A DNA stretch of 64,000 nt. Origin: Paenibacillus humicola. Lineage in GTDB: Bacteria > Bacillota > Bacilli > Paenibacillales > Paenibacillaceae. Numbering within the stretch: the first letter of the stretch is position 1; each line of letters opens with the position of its first letter. The notes under the pieces were generated by a model, which worked only from the letters and a program-made list of their open reading frames with translations, did not search any database and had not been told where the DNA came from. The DNA is taken from positions 4,366,501 through 4,430,500 of the forward strand of contig NZ_JAQGPL010000001.1 in assembly GCF_028826105.1 (NCBI RefSeq), given 5' to 3'. This document shows, one piece after another, positions 62,646-64,000 of this stretch. The translations under genes were made by a program, and so were the position numbers.

Positions 62646-64000
62646 ATGGCGCGTACAAAGCTGACGCTGTTTACGACGATCTGGCTGGCGATCGCGGCGA
62701 TGCTGCCCGGTCATCCGGCGGCTGCAGCCGCCGGCACGCCCTCCGTTACCCTGCAGACCTCCAAAAGCGCCGTGAACGCCGGCGACGAATTTACGGTCAC
62801 CGTACAGGGGAACGATCTGCAAGACGTTTATGCGTATGAGGTGGATCTGTATTACGATCCGGGGCTGCTCTCCTTCAAGAAGGGCAGCGAAACGACTTCG
62901 GCGGTCGGCTTCTCCACGCAGGCCGCCGTATCGCAGGACGGCGGAACGCATGTCGTCTTCGCCCACACCAAGACCGGGAATACGGCGGGAGACAGCGAAT
63001 CGCTTACGTTGGCGACCTTTACGTTCGAGGCGCTGACGAACGGCAGCGCCGAATTGAAGCTCCCCGCCGTCAAGACGGTCAGCTCGTCTCTTGCGTCAAG
63101 CACGATCGACACTGATTCCGACGCGATTGTCCTCATCGGGCCGAGCGGCGGTTCCTCATCGGGCAGCGGGGGAGCTCCCACGGCGCCGGTCTCGCCGGCC
63201 GCTCCGGACGGCGTCATGACCGTCGGGGCGGAGGAGCTGAAGCCGGACGGCAGCGGCAAAGTGACCGTTTCGCTGGCGGAAGGCTACACGACGCTGAAGC
63301 TGCCGGCCGATACGGCCGCTTTGCTGGGGAATGCGCCTCTGTACGTGACCGCGGGCAGCGCCGAGCTCGAAATCCCGCCCGGCATGTTCACGCAGCTGAC
63401 CGATCAGCTGACGAGCGGGCAGCGGAAGGACGGAACGATTGCGCTTACGGTCAAGACGGCCGCGGACGACACGGTCAAGCCCGGAGCGGATGCCGCCCTG
63501 GCCAGCCCGGTCTACACGTTCGCGCTGCAGTGGATGGCCGCGGACGGCTCAGTCTACGAGCTGCATCAGTTTAACCAGCCGGTGACGCTGCGGCTCCGTT
63601 CCGATGAGGACGCCGATTCGAAGCTGTCCGCAATCTACTACTTCCCGGACGGCGGAGCGCCGGAATATATCGGCGGCGTGTACGAGGACGGCATATTCAC
63701 TGCCCCGATTACACACTTCAGCGCTTACGCGGTCATGGAAATCGACAAGACGTTCTTCGACGTGCCGGAAGGCTACTGGGCCTCACCCGCGATCAAGGAG
63801 CTGTACGCCAAGCGGATTGTCACCGGCACCGGCGATACGACGTTTGAACCGCTCCGCACCGTCACCCGCGCCGAATTTACCGCGCTGCTCGTACGGGCGC
63901 TTGGCTTGACGGACAAGGCGGCGCTGAAATTCGGCGATGTTCCGGCGGGCGCCTGGTACGCGCAGGATGTCGCCGCCGCCGTTCAAGCCGGCATCGTGCA
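62646..64000 (+). CDS. Cohesin-SLH surface protein (3' end cut by window)
   Basis: 451 codons are visible, then the window ends. Signal peptide about 1-28 (TLFTTIWLAIAAMLPGHPA). A cohesin-like domain at about 32-170 (SVTLQTSKSAVNAGDEFTVTVQGND, VDLYYDPGLLSF). A Ser/Gly/Pro linker, then a beta-rich middle domain (about 198-370, including FTAPITHFSAYAVME). SLH repeats begin at about 375 (FFDVPEGYWASPAIKELYAKRIVTGTGDTTFEP in pieces, TRAEFTALLVRALGL), with the second starting at LKFGDVPAGAWYAQDV. The ATG at 62646 has AAAGGA 11 nt upstream. It likely anchors to the wall through SLH and could bind the dockerin of the amidase next door. Confidence 0.87.
   Translation, partial: MARTKLTLFTTIWLAIAAMLPGHPAAAAAGTPSVTLQTSKSAVNAGDEFTVTVQGNDLQDVYAYEVDLYYDPGLLSFKKGSETTSAVGFSTQAAVSQDGGTHVVFAHTKTGNTAGDSESLTLATFTFEALTNGSAELKLPAVKTVSSSLASSTIDTDSDAIVLIGPSGGSSSGSGGAPTAPVSPAAPDGVMTVGAEELKPDGSGKVTVSLAEGYTTLKLPADTAALLGNAPLYVTAGSAELEIPPGMFTQLTDQLTSGQRKDGTIALTVKTAADDTVKPGADAALASPVYTFALQWMAADGSVYELHQFNQPVTLRLRSDEDADSKLSAIYYFPDGGAPEYIGGVYEDGIFTAPITHFSAYAVMEIDKTFFDVPEGYWASPAIKELYAKRIVTGTGDTTFEPLRTVTRAEFTALLVRALGLTDKAALKFGDVPAGAWYAQDVAAAVQAGIV

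Overview
The window looks like chromosome of a GC-rich, Gram-positive, Paenibacillaceae-type bacterium (Paenibacillus, Cohnella or a relative). The evidence is the gene set: oligosaccharide importers paired with YesM/YesN-type sensors and lacking their own ATPase, S-layer-homology (SLH) and copper-amine-oxidase-N-type surface proteins, EcsAB, CheX, many TTG/GTG starts behind strong GGAGG ribosome sites, and a THI-box (TPP) riboswitch. No tRNA, rRNA, insertion sequence, prophage or CRISPR array was recognised.

Layout. Positions 1-7712 (minus strand) hold a thiamine operon, thiC-thiF-thiES-thiG-thiO-thiD, driven by a near-consensus sigma-A promoter, a TPP riboswitch and an intrinsic attenuator. 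ThiS is fused to the end of ThiE, and ThiF and ThiD carry in-frame tandem repeats. Positions 7824-15182 encode a 2134-residue secreted multidomain protein and a small copper-amine-oxidase-N protein, in patchily AT-rich DNA. Positions 15407-23043 hold a glycosyltransferase, a small membrane protein, phosphatidylserine decarboxylase, a divergent MocR-type regulator / PNPOx-like pair, an AraC regulator and an aminotransferase. Positions 23240-31038 hold a multicopper oxidase and a phosphoesterase (the latter with a PhoP-box-like promoter), exoA, ecsAB, an RlmJ-like protein and an RDD membrane protein.

Positions 31186-39055 hold an SLH protein and a first sugar-importer cluster (solute-binding lipoprotein, two permeases, membrane AraC-type sensor-regulator). 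A 9-bp minisatellite lies between the two permease genes. Positions 39544-47048 hold a DEAD-box helicase, a short-chain dehydrogenase, CheX, a zinc-PLC-family protein, an HRDC protein, an MFS exporter and two small conserved-type proteins. Positions 47198-54333 hold a second importer cluster with a two-component system.

Positions 54538-59942 hold a 5'-3' exonuclease, an aminotransferase, a YusI/ArsC-like protein, an orphan protein with an LQRSIGNRAV-type N-terminal motif known from contractile-injection/toxin proteins, an RluA-type synthase and a corrinoid adenosyltransferase. The right end, 60410-64000 (plus strand), encodes a secreted amidase carrying both a cohesin-like and a dockerin-like module, followed by a cohesin-SLH protein cut by the window edge.

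How genes work together. The thi genes make the thiazole and pyrimidine halves of thiamine under TPP feedback. The two importer clusters each contain a binding lipoprotein and two permeases, and presumably share an ATPase encoded elsewhere (MsmX-like). The terminal pair could form a dockerin-cohesin-SLH surface display for an amidase. Short tandem repeats with 9-, 18- and 36-bp periods recur at three separate loci, two of them inside thiamine enzymes.
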